From NCBI RefSeq assembly GCF_032930845.1, contig NZ_CP136758.1:496001-560000 (forward strand): a DNA stretch of 64,000 nt, read 5' to 3'. This stretch comes from Parvularcula sp. LCG005. GTDB taxonomy: Bacteria > Pseudomonadota > Alphaproteobacteria > Caulobacterales > Parvularculaceae. Shown in pieces: positions 52,583 to 61,585 of this stretch. The position numbers and the translations under genes are program-made. The number at the start of each line of letters is the position of its first letter. Within the stretch, counting starts at the first letter, position 1. Under the pieces are notes generated by a model that worked only from the letters and a program-made list of their open reading frames with translations, did not search any database and was not told the DNA's origin.

Positions 52583-53425
52583 CTATTTGGTGAAAAGCAG
52601 GACGAACTGGTCGGTCTTGCCGCGAATGGCTTCGTCAAAGACATTGGCCGTCAACGGATCATCTTCACGGCTGAGGATGTCGGACTCTGCGGTTTTCGTC
52701 AGGCCGGCAGTGATCGCCATGTCCTCGACGATCGACGCTTCAATCCGGTGCAAGGTCGCCCCGGCCTCGGTCCCGGCGCCATCGGCAGCGCGGTGGTCAA
52801 CGAGCAGAAGGCGACCGCCCGGTTTCAGAACGCGGGTAATCTCTGCGAATGCCCCGGCAGGATCGCCAAGGTTCTGGCCGTTCGGCGCAAACCACAGCTC
52901 ATGCGGTCCCTGTATCCAAGTGATGAGGTCAATGCTGCCGTCTTCCACCTGAAGGTCATCGAAATTGGTTCTCAGTACCGAGACATTTGGCAGGCGGTCG
53001 TCGCCGAGTCGGACCGTCAGGCTGTCGCCCAAAAAGCCATCAAAAGCTGGCGGATTTTGCATGTAGAGCGTGCCATCCGCGCCGATGACGCGGGCGATGA
53101 TTTCCGTGAAATAGCCGCCACCCGCTTCCATTTCGAGGACCGTCATGCCGGGCTCCAGCCCTGCAAAGTCCAGCGTTTCGGCGGGGAGGCGGCTTGCGTC
53201 GCGCGTCCGTTCTTCGGCCGGGCGATCAGGATGCGCGAGGGCCGCGGCCATCGGATCAGCCTCAACAGCGACTGCCGGTGTTTCTGTCAGCGTCGCAGCT
53301 TCGGCCTGTTCCGCTGCCGGGGTTTCCGTAGCCGTCAGTGTGCTGTCGGCCTGGTCGCCCGGTGAACACGCACCGAGGGCCATGATGACGCCTGCGGCAA
53401 AAAGCATTTTTGTATAGGCGGTCAT
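52583..53425 (-). CDS. Exported lipoprotein with class I SAM-methyltransferase-like domain
   Basis: A 280-residue protein. The N-terminus is a signal sequence with a lipobox-like LGAC (LFAAGVIMALGACSPG), followed by a long Thr/Ala/Glu-rich linker (about residues 25-60). A methyltransferase fold comes next: GMTVLEMEAGGGYFTEIIARV (motif I), DLITWIQGPHELWF, and AFAEITRVLKPGGRLLLVDHR. ATG 53425 has GGGGAG 5 bp upstream. A SAM-dependent enzyme in the periplasm has no obvious cofactor supply, so the domain may bind another ligand. Confidence 0.85.
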   Translation of the reverse strand: MTAYTKMLFAAGVIMALGACSPGDQADSTLTATETPAAEQAEAATLTETPAVAVEADPMAAALAHPDRPAEERTRDASRLPAETLDFAGLEPGMTVLEMEAGGGYFTEIIARVIGADGTLYMQNPPAFDGFLGDSLTVRLGDDRLPNVSVLRTNFDDLQVEDGSIDLITWIQGPHELWFAPNGQNLGDPAGAFAEITRVLKPGGRLLLVDHRAADGAGTEAGATLHRIEASIVEDMAITAGLTKTAESDILSREDDPLTANVFDEAIRGKTDQFVLLFTK

Positions 53426-53498
53426 GACGCTCCCCAATCTTTGTTGTGACAATCGGCACGAACCTAGACGGCTTTTGATCCCGCAACAATGAGAGGGC

Positions 53499-53873
53499 TC
53501 ACGCGCCGCCCGAATATCCATTCATGATCCAGATTGCGACGACGAGCAGGGCCGCTGCGACGGAGAACAATGCTGACATCACCTGCATGCGGCGCGGTGA
53601 GGTTGGGTCGGCGCAATGGCTGTTCAGGCGCTTGAGCACGTTGGTTGCCTCGTGCTGGGCACCCCAGAAGATGAAAATGCCCGTGAGGATGAAGATCGTG
53701 GCGATCGCTTTGGCCACCCAGGTCGGGTCTGTGGCCCTGAACAGGGCGTTGAACCCGACGCCGAGGCCCACCGCCGCCAGCCCGGTGCGGAGCCATCCGG
53801 CAAAGGTCCGCTCATTCGCCATGATCGTGCGGTCTTCTGCCCAGCGGGTCCGGTCGTCTTGTTCTGCGGCCAT
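53499..53873 (-). CDS. DUF202 (YidH-like) membrane protein
   Basis: A 124-residue protein with three transmembrane helices (about residues 30-50, 57-76 and 100-120). The DUF202 signature MANERTFAGWLRTGLAAVGLGVGF is clear. ATG 53873 is preferred over TTG 53903. DUF202/YidH proteins are small inner-membrane proteins of unknown function. It lies 73 bp before the methyltransferase lipoprotein gene on the same strand, with which it could be co-transcribed. Confidence 0.9.
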   Translation of the reverse strand: MAAEQDDRTRWAEDRTIMANERTFAGWLRTGLAAVGLGVGFNALFRATDPTWVAKAIATIFILTGIFIFWGAQHEATNVLKRLNSHCADPTSPRRMQVMSALFSVAAALLVVAIWIMNGYSGGA

Positions 53874-53965
53874 AGGCCTTTCTGCAGGAAAATCAGCCGC
53901 CAAGGCAAGGTCTGGGGCGTGAACGGGGGCTTTCGGGTCAGGACAGTGATCGCTACATAGCGCTA

Positions 53966-54409
53966 ATGCTCAACGACCTTTATTCCGAACAGCTGCTGGA
54001 TGCCGCCGCGGACATGCCGGCGCGCACTGATATGCCTGATGCCGATGCGATTGCGCGCAAGGTGTCCAAGGTCTGCGGCTCGGATGTCGAAGTAGCCCTC
54101 AAGGTCGCGGACGGCGTGGTCCGGGACATCGCACTCGACGTGAAGGCATGCGCCCTGGGGCAGGCCTCCTCATCCCTGCTCGCCAAATCCATTCGCGGGG
54201 CCAGTACGGCAGAGGTTCGCCAGTTGCGCGCTGACATGATCGCCATGCTGAAGGAGGGCGCAGCGCCCCCGGCCGGTGAGCGCTGGGCCGAGATGGCCAA
54301 GCTGGAACCAATCCGCGACTATCCTGCCCGCCATGCGTCGACGCTGCTGGTGTTCGACGCTGTGGTCGCCTGCCTTGATCAGATCGAGGCGGCGGAGCAG
54401 GGCGCATGA
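53966..54409 (+). CDS. Iron-sulfur cluster assembly scaffold-like protein (NifU_N/SufU type)
   Basis: A 147-residue protein with the IscU/NifU-N pattern: NDLYSEQLLDAAADMP, KVCGSDVEVALKVADGVVRDIALDVKACALGQASSSLLAKS (cysteines at about 37 and 62), and a late RDYPARHASTLLVFDA region in place of the third cysteine motif of IscU. The third cysteine is missing, so canonical scaffold function is not certain. It overlaps yidD by ATGA. A scaffold-yidD-thrS order recurs in alphaproteobacteria. Confidence 0.85.
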   Translation: MLNDLYSEQLLDAAADMPARTDMPDADAIARKVSKVCGSDVEVALKVADGVVRDIALDVKACALGQASSSLLAKSIRGASTAEVRQLRADMIAMLKEGAAPPAGERWAEMAKLEPIRDYPARHASTLLVFDAVVACLDQIEAAEQGA

Positions 54410-54657
54410 GCGCAATTTTGCGGCGGGCGGCGCTTTTCTTCTTGCGTGTCTATCAGCTGACCCTTTCGCCAGTTCTTTATTTTCTCGGTGTGCGCTGTCG
54501 CCATGAGCCGACATGCTCCCATTACGGCATGGACGCGTTTCGGCTTCACTCGCCCTTGCGCGCTCTCAGGCTGACGGTCAGCCGCGTGCTCAGATGCCGA
54601 CCGGGTGGGACGAGCGGCTATGATCCGGTGCCGCCACCTCGCGGAAGTCGTGGGTAA
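54406..54657 (+). CDS. yidD: YidD membrane protein insertion efficiency factor
   Basis: An 83-residue protein with the YidD pattern: an amphipathic start (ILRRAALFFLRVYQLTLSPVL), then CRHEPTCSHYGMDAFRLHSPLRALRLTVSRVLRCRPGGTSGYDPVP with three conserved cysteines. YidD assists YidC in membrane protein insertion. ATG 54406 overlaps the scaffold gene stop (ATGA) and indicates coupled translation. It is away from the usual rpmH-rnpA-yidC cluster. Confidence 0.95.
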   Translation: MSAILRRAALFFLRVYQLTLSPVLYFLGVRCRHEPTCSHYGMDAFRLHSPLRALRLTVSRVLRCRPGGTSGYDPVPPPRGSRG

Positions 54658-54750
54658 GTCTTGACGACACTGGCCACCCGCCGCAGATCGGGCTTAAACA
54701 GACACCCCAGAACGATACCGGCGGCATACCGCCCATAGAAAGACGTTCCG

Positions 54751-56712
54751 ATGCCAGTCATCACTCTTCCAGACGGCGCCCAGCGCAGCTTTGACCATCC
54801 GGTCACCGGCCTGCAGATCGCCGAGGACATTTCCAAATCCCTCGCCAAGAAGGCGCTCGCCGTCAAAGTTGATGGCGAGGTGTCGGACCTGTGGGATGAG
54901 ATCGACCATGATGCCGAAGTGGCGATTGTTACCGACCGCGATCCCGAAGGGCTTGAGCTGATCCGCCACGATGCGGCGCACCTGCTCGCCCAGGCGGTCC
55001 AGTCGCTGTTTCCCGGTACGCAGGTCACAATCGGTCCTGTGATCGAGGATGGCTTCTATTACGACTTCGCGCGCGAGACCCCGTTCTCAACCGAGGATTT
55101 CGAAGCGATCGAGAAAAGAATGGGCGAACTGGTTGATGCGGATTTGCGCACGACCAAGGAGCTTGTCGACCGCGACGAGGCCATCGCCCGGTTCGAGGCG
55201 CAGGGTGAGAAATACAAGGCAGAACTGATCCGGTCGTTCCCCGAGGGTGAAGACATCAAGGTCTATCATCACGGCGAGTGGTATGACCTCTGCCGTGGCC
55301 CGCATCTTCCGTCCACGAAGAATATCGGCAAGGCGTTTAAACTGATGAAGCTGGCCGGGGCCTATTGGCGCGGCGATTCCCGCAATGAAGTGCTGCACCG
55401 GATCTACGGCACCGCCTGGGCCAATGAAAAAGACCTCAAGGCCTATCTGACGCGCATTGAAGAAGCCGAGAAGCGCGACCATCGCAAGCTGGGCAAGCAG
55501 ATGGACCTTTTCCACCTTCAGGAAGAAGCCCATGGCTCCGTCTTCTGGCATCCCAAGGGCTACACCATGTGGCTGGAGCTTGAGGCCTATATCCGCCGCC
55601 AGCTGAACAAGGACGGCTATGTGGAGGTGAAAACCCCGCAGCTGCTCGACGCCAAGCTGTGGGAGAAATCCGGCCACTGGGGCAAATATGCCCAGAACAT
55701 GTTCGTGGTCCCTGATGATGTGCCCGACACGCTGAGCGACGGCGCGGTGTTCGATCCCAAAGCCAAGCTCATGGCGATCAAGCCCATGAACTGTCCCGCC
55801 CACGTGCAGATCTTCAATCAGGGCATCAAATCCTATCGCGACCTGCCGCTGCGGATGGCCGAATTCGGATGCTGTCACCGGAACGAGCCGCACGGGGCGC
55901 TGCACGGGATCATGCGTGTGCGTCAATTCACGCAGGATGATGCGCATATCTTCTGCCGCTGGGACCAGATTGCCGAGGAAACCCGCAAATTCTGCGCGCT
56001 GGCTTCATCCGTCTATCAGGACCTCGGTTTTGAAGAGGTCCGCGTGGCACTTGCGACCCGGCCTGAGCAGCGGATCGGCACCGAAGAAGAATGGGACCGG
56101 ATGGAGCAGACGCTCGCCGATGCCCTCAAGGAAGCCGGTCTCGAATATGACGTCCTGCCGGGTGAGGGAGCTTTCTATGCGCCCAAGCTCGAATATCATC
56201 TGCGGGACGCCATTGGCCGGTCGTGGCAGTGCGGCACGCTGCAGCTTGACCCGCTTCTGCCAGAACGCTTGGACGCTTCGTATGTGGATGAGGATGGCGC
56301 CAAGAAGCGCCCCGTCATGCTGCACCGGGCGATCCTTGGGTCCATGGAACGGTTCGTCGGTATCCTGATCGAAAACCATGCTGGCCGGATGCCCATGTGG
56401 CTGGCGCCAACCCAGGTCGTCATCGCGACCATCACGACTGAAGTGAATGATTTCGCCGAAGAGGTCGCTGCCCAGCTGCGCGCCCGCGGCATGCGCGTCG
56501 AGACCGATCTTCGCAATGAGAAGATCAACTACAAGGTGCGCGAACATTCCGATCAGAAGGTGCCGGTCATCGCCGTCATCGGGGCTCGTGAGGCGGAGGA
56601 GAAAAAACTCAGCCTGCGTCGCCTTGGATCGAAGGACTCAACAGTTGTCACGCTTGACGACGCGTTGGCAACGCTGCCTGTCGAGGCTCTGGCGCCTGAC
56701 CTTCGTGACTGA
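54751..56712 (+). CDS. thrS: Threonine--tRNA ligase
   Basis: A 653-residue class II synthetase with all domains: an N-terminal TGS domain (about 1-62: [25 protein letters not shown]), the editing domain ([42 protein letters not shown]), the catalytic core with motif 2 and zinc ligands ([43 protein letters not shown]) and motif 3 ([22 protein letters not shown]), and the C-terminal anticodon-binding domain. ATG 54751. Its last 8 bp overlap the downstream ligase-like gene. Confidence 0.97.
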   Translation: MPVITLPDGAQRSFDHPVTGLQIAEDISKSLAKKALAVKVDGEVSDLWDEIDHDAEVAIVTDRDPEGLELIRHDAAHLLAQAVQSLFPGTQVTIGPVIEDGFYYDFARETPFSTEDFEAIEKRMGELVDADLRTTKELVDRDEAIARFEAQGEKYKAELIRSFPEGEDIKVYHHGEWYDLCRGPHLPSTKNIGKAFKLMKLAGAYWRGDSRNEVLHRIYGTAWANEKDLKAYLTRIEEAEKRDHRKLGKQMDLFHLQEEAHGSVFWHPKGYTMWLELEAYIRRQLNKDGYVEVKTPQLLDAKLWEKSGHWGKYAQNMFVVPDDVPDTLSDGAVFDPKAKLMAIKPMNCPAHVQIFNQGIKSYRDLPLRMAEFGCCHRNEPHGALHGIMRVRQFTQDDAHIFCRWDQIAEETRKFCALASSVYQDLGFEEVRVALATRPEQRIGTEEEWDRMEQTLADALKEAGLEYDVLPGEGAFYAPKLEYHLRDAIGRSWQCGTLQLDPLLPERLDASYVDEDGAKKRPVMLHRAILGSMERFVGILIENHAGRMPMWLAPTQVVIATITTEVNDFAEEVAAQLRARGMRVETDLRNEKINYKVREHSDQKVPVIAVIGAREAEEKKLSLRRLGSKDSTVVTLDDALATLPVEALAPDLRD

Positions 56713-57886
56713 GTGGTCGTCGCGACTGGGGACCGGCGCGCGCCTTCTTGGCGCGATCCTGTTGCCTGTTGCGCTTGTCTTGTCGCATCGCAATTTGCCC
56801 ATGGCGCTCGCGCTTATCGCCGTGCCTGGGCTGATCAGTCTGCGCCACTATCGGCCTGGCCCGTGGGCACAGGCGACATTTGCATTGCTCGGCTACGCCA
56901 TGCTGACCTGCCTCTGGTCGCCCTATGAAGAGGCGGGTGCCTGGCCGCTCTATCTGCTCGCTTTGGGCTCGTTGGGCGCCGCGGCCATGCGCTCCGGCGA
57001 CGTGATGTCGACGCGGTTCTTTTTCTGGGCGGCGGCGCTTGGCATCGTGCTTCTTGGTTTTGAAGCGACCACTGGCGGTCTCATCCGCGATATTGTGCCG
57101 CCGGAAAACCGTCCTGATAAGGATGATGTGGCGACGGGCCGCGGGATTCTCGAAGTCATCAGTCTGGCGCCGGCTGTTGCTGTCTTTTTCTGGCGACGGC
57201 ACGGCAGGGTAGGGCCCCCACTGGCAGTCGTTCTGACGCTCATCACCTTCTGGGCGTCCCTGCATTTCGGTATCACCGCCAATGCGCTGGCCGTTGTTGT
57301 CGGGGCGGTCGCGGCGGCGCTGGCCCTGTGGCGGCCCCGCTGGACCGTCGGGGGGCTGATGGCCATGGCGGCGGCCGGCTTTGTGTTTTTCCCGATCATG
57401 GCGATGCTCCTGCCATCGCCCGACGTGCTTGGTGCCCTGGAGGAAGGTCCGGCCAGCTGGCGCATGCGGCTGATCGTCTGGAAGACCATCTGGGGGGAAA
57501 CGCCGGACACGGTCTTCGGATTCCTCTTCGGCCATGGTGTCGAAAGCGCGCGTGTTCTCGGCGAGGCGCTTGGTCGGATATCAATGGCAAACTTCACCGG
57601 CGCAGCCAACGTCATCCCCACTCATCCGCATAATATCTACTATCACATCTGGTATGAGCTCGGCCTTGTCGGTGTGGGGCTGACGGTGCTCGCGCTTTAC
57701 CGGGGCGGCCGTGCGCTTGTGCAGTCTTCAATGGGGCGGGACATCTTTGCAGCGGCTGCTGCATTGATCGCCATCTCCATCGTGTACGCTGCGGTGGACG
57801 CCAGCCTGTGGACCCTGTGGCGGATCGCAGCGCCGATGTTGGGCGCCTGGGCCCTTGTCCGGTTGAACGAAAACGACCTGCACTGA
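56705..57886 (+). CDS. O-antigen ligase (WaaL/Wzy_C)-like membrane protein
   Basis: A 393-residue polytopic protein with about ten hydrophobic helices, a periplasmic-type loop ([28 protein letters not shown]) and a Wzy_C-like end: [24 protein letters not shown], then [27 protein letters not shown]. The HxHNxxYHxWYELG block is typical of O-antigen ligases and polymerases. GTG 56705 lies inside thrS (8-bp overlap), so translation is likely coupled. This is the second such protein in the window and is more WaaL-like than the ExoQ-like one. Confidence 0.88.
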   Translation: MTEWSSRLGTGARLLGAILLPVALVLSHRNLPMALALIAVPGLISLRHYRPGPWAQATFALLGYAMLTCLWSPYEEAGAWPLYLLALGSLGAAAMRSGDVMSTRFFFWAAALGIVLLGFEATTGGLIRDIVPPENRPDKDDVATGRGILEVISLAPAVAVFFWRRHGRVGPPLAVVLTLITFWASLHFGITANALAVVVGAVAAALALWRPRWTVGGLMAMAAAGFVFFPIMAMLLPSPDVLGALEEGPASWRMRLIVWKTIWGETPDTVFGFLFGHGVESARVLGEALGRISMANFTGAANVIPTHPHNIYYHIWYELGLVGVGLTVLALYRGGRALVQSSMGRDIFAAAAALIAISIVYAAVDASLWTLWRIAAPMLGAWALVRLNENDLH

Positions 57887-57961
57887 AATATAGCAGCGCG
57901 CACTGCGCCTCATTCTTGCTCCAATTCCCGTGATAGGTGTATCGCGGGGGCCGGGAGAGAG

Positions 57962-59065
57962 ATGATGACAAAACCATTTCGTCAGGTGGCCTCGCTGGCC
58001 GCCGGTCTGGCGCTCGTCTGCGGCTGCGCGACGTCGCCACGTGTGACGGCCACCTACGGCCCCTTCAATCCGGCAAGTGGATCGGACGTCACCTTCGAGT
58101 TTGAAGCGACGGATCGAGAGGGGCTGCGTCGTGCGACGCTATATGTCTACGAATATGAGCAGTACACCAATTCAAGCGGCATGCGCGCGGCCAGACGCCG
58201 GCCGGGTGGGCAATGGGGCGCGCTGGACAGCTGGAGCTATCCATCGGGGACGCTGAACGCCACGGAATCGAGCGTCTACGAGGGTGGATTTCCCAACGGC
58301 ACGTCCATTCTCTTTCGCGTTGAAGTCGAGGATGAAAGTGGTCGACGCCGCACGGAAGGCTGGCGGTTCTGGGCCGGCGATCATCCGTGGGGGAACTCAC
58401 CGATCCTGTTATTGAGCGGGGAAGCCCGAGCCGCACCGGCCAGCCGGATCGACGTGGCGTTTGTGCCCGACAGTGACAGCTACACGACGGCGCGACAGAT
58501 GATGCCCGATGTGAGGGATCTTGTGTATGACGGGTACCACATCAACAATGTCGTCCGGGGACAGAAGGCCATGTGGGCGTTCTGGTATTCCAAGGATCGC
58601 GGCACGATTACCGACTATGATGCCCCGGGTCCTCGGCGCCTGACCATCCCGTCGTCCGTGCGGGACAGTACGATTATCGATCATGCGGCTGTCATCCACA
58701 CGACGGTCAAGCGGGACTGGGCCAGCGGCGGAAATTTCGGTACTGAACCGGTCAATATCGGCACGGCCATGCATGAAAGCGGCCATGCCGCCTTCAATCT
58801 CAAAGACGAATATGCAGGCGGGGCGCATACCAATTCATCCGACCCTCATCATAACACCTATGGTTCGAAGGCTGATTGTGAGGCGTACAATATTGCGAAT
58901 GGATGGCCCGCCACCGACTGCCGCAATATCGAGGATGACTGGTGGGCCCCTGAACCAGCCAGTGCCCAGTGCATCATGCTGAACGACCAGGATGCATTCA
59001 TGCCAGACTTTGCGCGAACGGGAATCCGCCGGGCAAACTGGTTTTACGGCCAGTTGCCGAATTGA
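57962..59065 (+). CDS. M64-like metallopeptidase, predicted lipoprotein
   Basis: A 367-residue protein with a lipobox-like VCGC after a signal sequence (VASLAAGLALVCGC). An N-terminal beta domain (about 30-140) precedes a peptidase domain with AMHESGHAAFNLKDEY: His271, Glu272, His275 of HExxH and Asp282 of the DEY triad that marks the IgA-peptidase M64 group. Two cysteine-containing segments near the C-terminus (KADCEAYNIA, ATDCRNIEDDW) may be disulfide-bonded. ATG 57962. The exported partner gene follows 14 bp downstream. Confidence 0.87.
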   Translation: MMTKPFRQVASLAAGLALVCGCATSPRVTATYGPFNPASGSDVTFEFEATDREGLRRATLYVYEYEQYTNSSGMRAARRRPGGQWGALDSWSYPSGTLNATESSVYEGGFPNGTSILFRVEVEDESGRRRTEGWRFWAGDHPWGNSPILLLSGEARAAPASRIDVAFVPDSDSYTTARQMMPDVRDLVYDGYHINNVVRGQKAMWAFWYSKDRGTITDYDAPGPRRLTIPSSVRDSTIIDHAAVIHTTVKRDWASGGNFGTEPVNIGTAMHESGHAAFNLKDEYAGGAHTNSSDPHHNTYGSKADCEAYNIANGWPATDCRNIEDDWWAPEPASAQCIMLNDQDAFMPDFARTGIRRANWFYGQLPN

Positions 59066-59079
59066 GGAGGGAAGTGATC

Positions 59080-59607
59080 ATGATGATAAAATTGAAAAAC
59101 CTGTCCGCCCTCATGGCCGTCACAGCTGCGGTTTCAGTGATGGGCTCTTCGGTGAGCGCGTTGGCGCAGGATAAGACGCTGCAGGATCCTCCCAGCGACT
59201 TCGTAGAAGTCCCTATGCAGAAAGTTCTGGTCGTGGCCGTTGAGGCCACGAAAGGACAATACGCCGTCCGGACCGGTCTCGATCTGGGGGTGCCTACCGA
59301 GGGCATCATTACGGATCGCGAGGTCGTGATCAGGGCACTCGGTCGGCAGGGAGAGCCCCTTTACGTCGTGTCGGTGGCCAATCCCCGCCTTGGCTGGACC
59401 ACCGGGACCAAGGACCCTGAACGCTTCGAGCTGGACGAGGGCGCGTTCCGCGTTGCGTTTCCGGCAGACCAGCCCATCGCGGTCATTGAGCTCGAGGTCC
59501 TGGATGGCCCCGACCGCGGGCTGAAGCTTTCAGTTCCCGCAGAAACCACTCGTTTACCAACTCAGCCGACAACGGACTTCCCGGATATTTTGCGGAACGG
59601 GCAATAA
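59080..59607 (+). CDS. Exported protein of unknown function, partner of the M64-like gene
   Basis: A 175-residue protein with a good signal peptide (LSALMAVTAAVSVMGSSVSALA) and a beta-rich mature domain (VEVPMQKVLVVAVEATKGQYAVRTGLDLGVPTEG, EPLYVVSVANPRLGW) that may be an immunoglobulin-like or inhibitor-like fold. I recognise no family. ATG 59080 has GGAGGG at 8 bp, 14 bp after the peptidase stop, so the two are almost surely one unit. A role as chaperone, inhibitor or substrate of the peptidase is speculation. Confidence 0.78.
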   Translation: MMIKLKNLSALMAVTAAVSVMGSSVSALAQDKTLQDPPSDFVEVPMQKVLVVAVEATKGQYAVRTGLDLGVPTEGIITDREVVIRALGRQGEPLYVVSVANPRLGWTTGTKDPERFELDEGAFRVAFPADQPIAVIELEVLDGPDRGLKLSVPAETTRLPTQPTTDFPDILRNGQ

Positions 59608-59657
59608 AAACACGGTGTTGCCACAAAAATGACGCGCCGCAACAGATTTATGGCAAC

Positions 59658-59680
59658 GGACTGTTGCTCGCTAACAGTCC
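59658..59680. other. Hairpin downstream of the M64/partner unit
   Basis: GGACTGTT and AACAGTCC form an 8-bp perfect stem with a 7-nt loop, 50 bp after the partner stop and 55 bp before the next gene. No T-tract follows, so the role (terminator or mRNA element) is unclear. Confidence 0.45.
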
Positions 59681-59734
59681 TGTCATTAAGGTCGTTTCGG
59701 GGATAGAGTTGACCAGTCACGAGGACCGTCGCAC

Positions 59735-60745
59735 GTGGGAATAGCTGCCAGAGTTGAGCCCATTGAAGAGACGGCCGCCGATGTGGCATCCGTTTCGGTC
59801 ATTATCGTCACCTATTATACCGGACCGCTATTGTGGCGCTCGATCCATTCGGCCCTGCAGCAGGATGCGGTGAGTGAAGTCATTGTCGTGGACAATGGCA
59901 ACTGGCCATCAACGGTTGAAAGCCTCATCGATCTCGCCGCCCTTGAAGACAAGCTGCATATACTGACCGGGCATAACAATGTGGGTTTTGCGACCGGATG
60001 CAATCTGGGCGCGCGGGTCGCAACCGGGTCAGAGCTTTTCATTCTCAACCCCGACGCCATCTTGCCCACGGGGGCAGCGGCCGCGTTGCGGGAGCAGGGC
60101 TACAAGCATGGCAAGGGTGGGCCGTGGCTCATCGGCGGCAAGCTGGTCAATCCCGACGGGACCGAGCAGGCCGGCTCACGCCGGGCGACGTTGACCCCCT
60201 GGACCGCGCTTGTTGAGATGCTGCGCCTCGACAAATGGGCACCGCGCCACCCTTATTTCCGTCGCTTCAACAATCATTGCGATCCCTGTCCGGGCAAGAC
60301 GGTGGAGATGCCGGTCATCTCCGGGGCCTGTATGTTGACACCGCGCGCGGACTATTTTTCCATTGGCGGCATGGACGAGAGCTATTTTCTGCATGCGGAG
60401 GATGTCGATTTCTGCCTACGGTTCCGGCAGGAGGGGGAAGGGCATGTGCTGTTCTGCCCGACCGTGGACATCCTGCACATGAAATCATCAAGCCGTGTGG
60501 GCCGGATCGGTGTTGAGCGGCGCAAGGCCTATAGCCTTAATCGCTATTTCCGCCGGCACTTTCCAACGCAATATCCGATGGGGTTTGTCAGCTTTGTCTG
60601 CGCGATGGTCTGGATTGGTTTTTCCATTCGGGCGACACAGACATTGCTTCACCGTGCAGGCTCTCTCTTCGGCCTGAACCGGCGCCGGGGGCTTGGCGGA
60701 CTGAGCCGCGCCCTGCGCGCCGCCCGACGCAGCAATTCGCGCTGA
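59735..60745 (+). CDS. Family 2 glycosyltransferase, rhamnosyltransferase-like
   Basis: A 336-residue GT2 enzyme: VSVIIVTYYTGPLLWRSIHSAL, VIVVDNGNWP, NNVGFATGCNLGARVATGSELFILNPDA, and GACMLTPRADYFSIGGMDESYFLHAEDVDFCLRFR with the catalytic-base region. It is like WbbL/RfbF rhamnosyltransferases. The C-terminal part includes one hydrophobic helix (MGFVSFVCAMVWIGFSI). GTG 59735. With the WaaL-like gene 2 kb upstream it suggests lipopolysaccharide or capsule work. The convergent phaR terminator follows. Confidence 0.88.
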   Translation: MGIAARVEPIEETAADVASVSVIIVTYYTGPLLWRSIHSALQQDAVSEVIVVDNGNWPSTVESLIDLAALEDKLHILTGHNNVGFATGCNLGARVATGSELFILNPDAILPTGAAAALREQGYKHGKGGPWLIGGKLVNPDGTEQAGSRRATLTPWTALVEMLRLDKWAPRHPYFRRFNNHCDPCPGKTVEMPVISGACMLTPRADYFSIGGMDESYFLHAEDVDFCLRFRQEGEGHVLFCPTVDILHMKSSSRVGRIGVERRKAYSLNRYFRRHFPTQYPMGFVSFVCAMVWIGFSIRATQTLLHRAGSLFGLNRRRGLGGLSRALRAARRSNSR

Positions 60746-60781
60746 CGAACGGCGACCAGACAACACAGCGCGAATGCCCAC

Positions 60782-60809
60782 AAAAAAGCCGACCCGTGAG
60801 GTCGGCTTT
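60782..60809 (-). terminator. Rho-independent terminator of phaR
   Basis: On the minus strand, GCCGACC / GGTCGGC forms a 7-bp stem (10 bp with flanking A-T pairs) followed by six U residues, about 22 bp after the phaR stop. It could also act weakly for the convergent GT2 gene. Confidence 0.88.
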
Positions 60810-60830
60810 CGTCATTGTGGCGAAGGAGGC

Positions 60831-61397
60831 TTACTTCTTGGCTGCGTCCAGCTGCTCGCGCAGGGATTCGACTTCGCGCCGCAAGGTCTCGACCTCGGAC
60901 TGATTCGTCGCGCCGCCTTCGGGGCGGGCGAGACCGAACATTTTCAGGCCCTGTTCAAAAAACGCCATGTTCTTGCGCGCGGCGTCTTCAAAAATGCGCA
61001 TACCGCTCTGCGGCGCTGTGAAGGCCTCAGACATGGACTGCCGCATCGCTTCCTGATTCTTCCGGAATGCGTCCATCGACATTTCCAGATAGCTCGGCAC
61101 GAAGGACTGAAGATTGTCGCCGTACAGGCCGATGAGCTGGCGCAGGAACGGCACGGGCAACATGTTCTGCCCTTCCTTGTTTTCCTGCTCAAAGATAATT
61201 TGCGTCAGGACCGCACGGGTGAGATCATCACCTGTCTTGGCATCGACAACGTTGAATTCTTCGCCCTTGCGGACCATTTCGGCCAGATGGTCGAGCGTCA
61301 CGTAGGAGCTGGTCGCCGTATTGTACAACCGGCGATTCGCGTATTTCTTGATGACGATGCTTTCGACCTGGTCGTTGTCGGTATTGCCGCCATTCAT
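60831..61397 (-). CDS. phaR: Polyhydroxyalkanoate synthesis repressor PhaR
   Basis: A 188-residue DNA- and PHB-binding regulator. The N-terminal PHB/PHA accumulation DNA-binding domain is textbook: VIKKYANRRLYNTATSSYVTLDHLAEMVRKGEEFNVVDAKTGDDLT (about residues 16-62). A second part (QIIFEQENKEGQNMLPVPFLRQLIGLYGDNLQSFVPSYLEMSM) and a C-terminal coiled coil follow. ATG 61397 is chosen, since CGGAG is upstream and it gives a family-like start. PhaR represses phasin and other PHA genes when no polymer is present. It is divergent to phaA. Confidence 0.96.
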   Translation of the reverse strand: MNGGNTDNDQVESIVIKKYANRRLYNTATSSYVTLDHLAEMVRKGEEFNVVDAKTGDDLTRAVLTQIIFEQENKEGQNMLPVPFLRQLIGLYGDNLQSFVPSYLEMSMDAFRKNQEAMRQSMSEAFTAPQSGMRIFEDAARKNMAFFEQGLKMFGLARPEGGATNQSEVETLRREVESLREQLDAAKK

Positions 61398-61414
61398 ATT
61401 GTGCGCTCCGTTCT

Positions 61415-61435
61415 TGCGTTGCAGTCGAACGTTCG
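61415..61435. promoter_or_regulatory. Candidate PhaR/regulator sites in the phaR-phaA region
   Basis: TGCGTTGCA (61415-61423) is a TGC/GCA element of the kind reported for PhaR binding in other alphaproteobacteria, and CGAACGTTCG (61426-61435) is a perfect 10-bp palindrome beside it. Both lie 18-38 bp before the phaR start. Binding is inferred from position. Confidence 0.4.
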
Positions 61436-61585
61436 GTTCGTGATTGTGCATTGGTTGGTTTTCCGCTCAACGAAGTTAATGCCGCGCATCTGCAGGGCGA
61501 GTTACTCGTTTCGCTAGCGCAATATAGCGCAGAGTGAAAGCCCAAGGTGACTGTGCTGGTGCACAACAACTTAGAGGAGACAATT

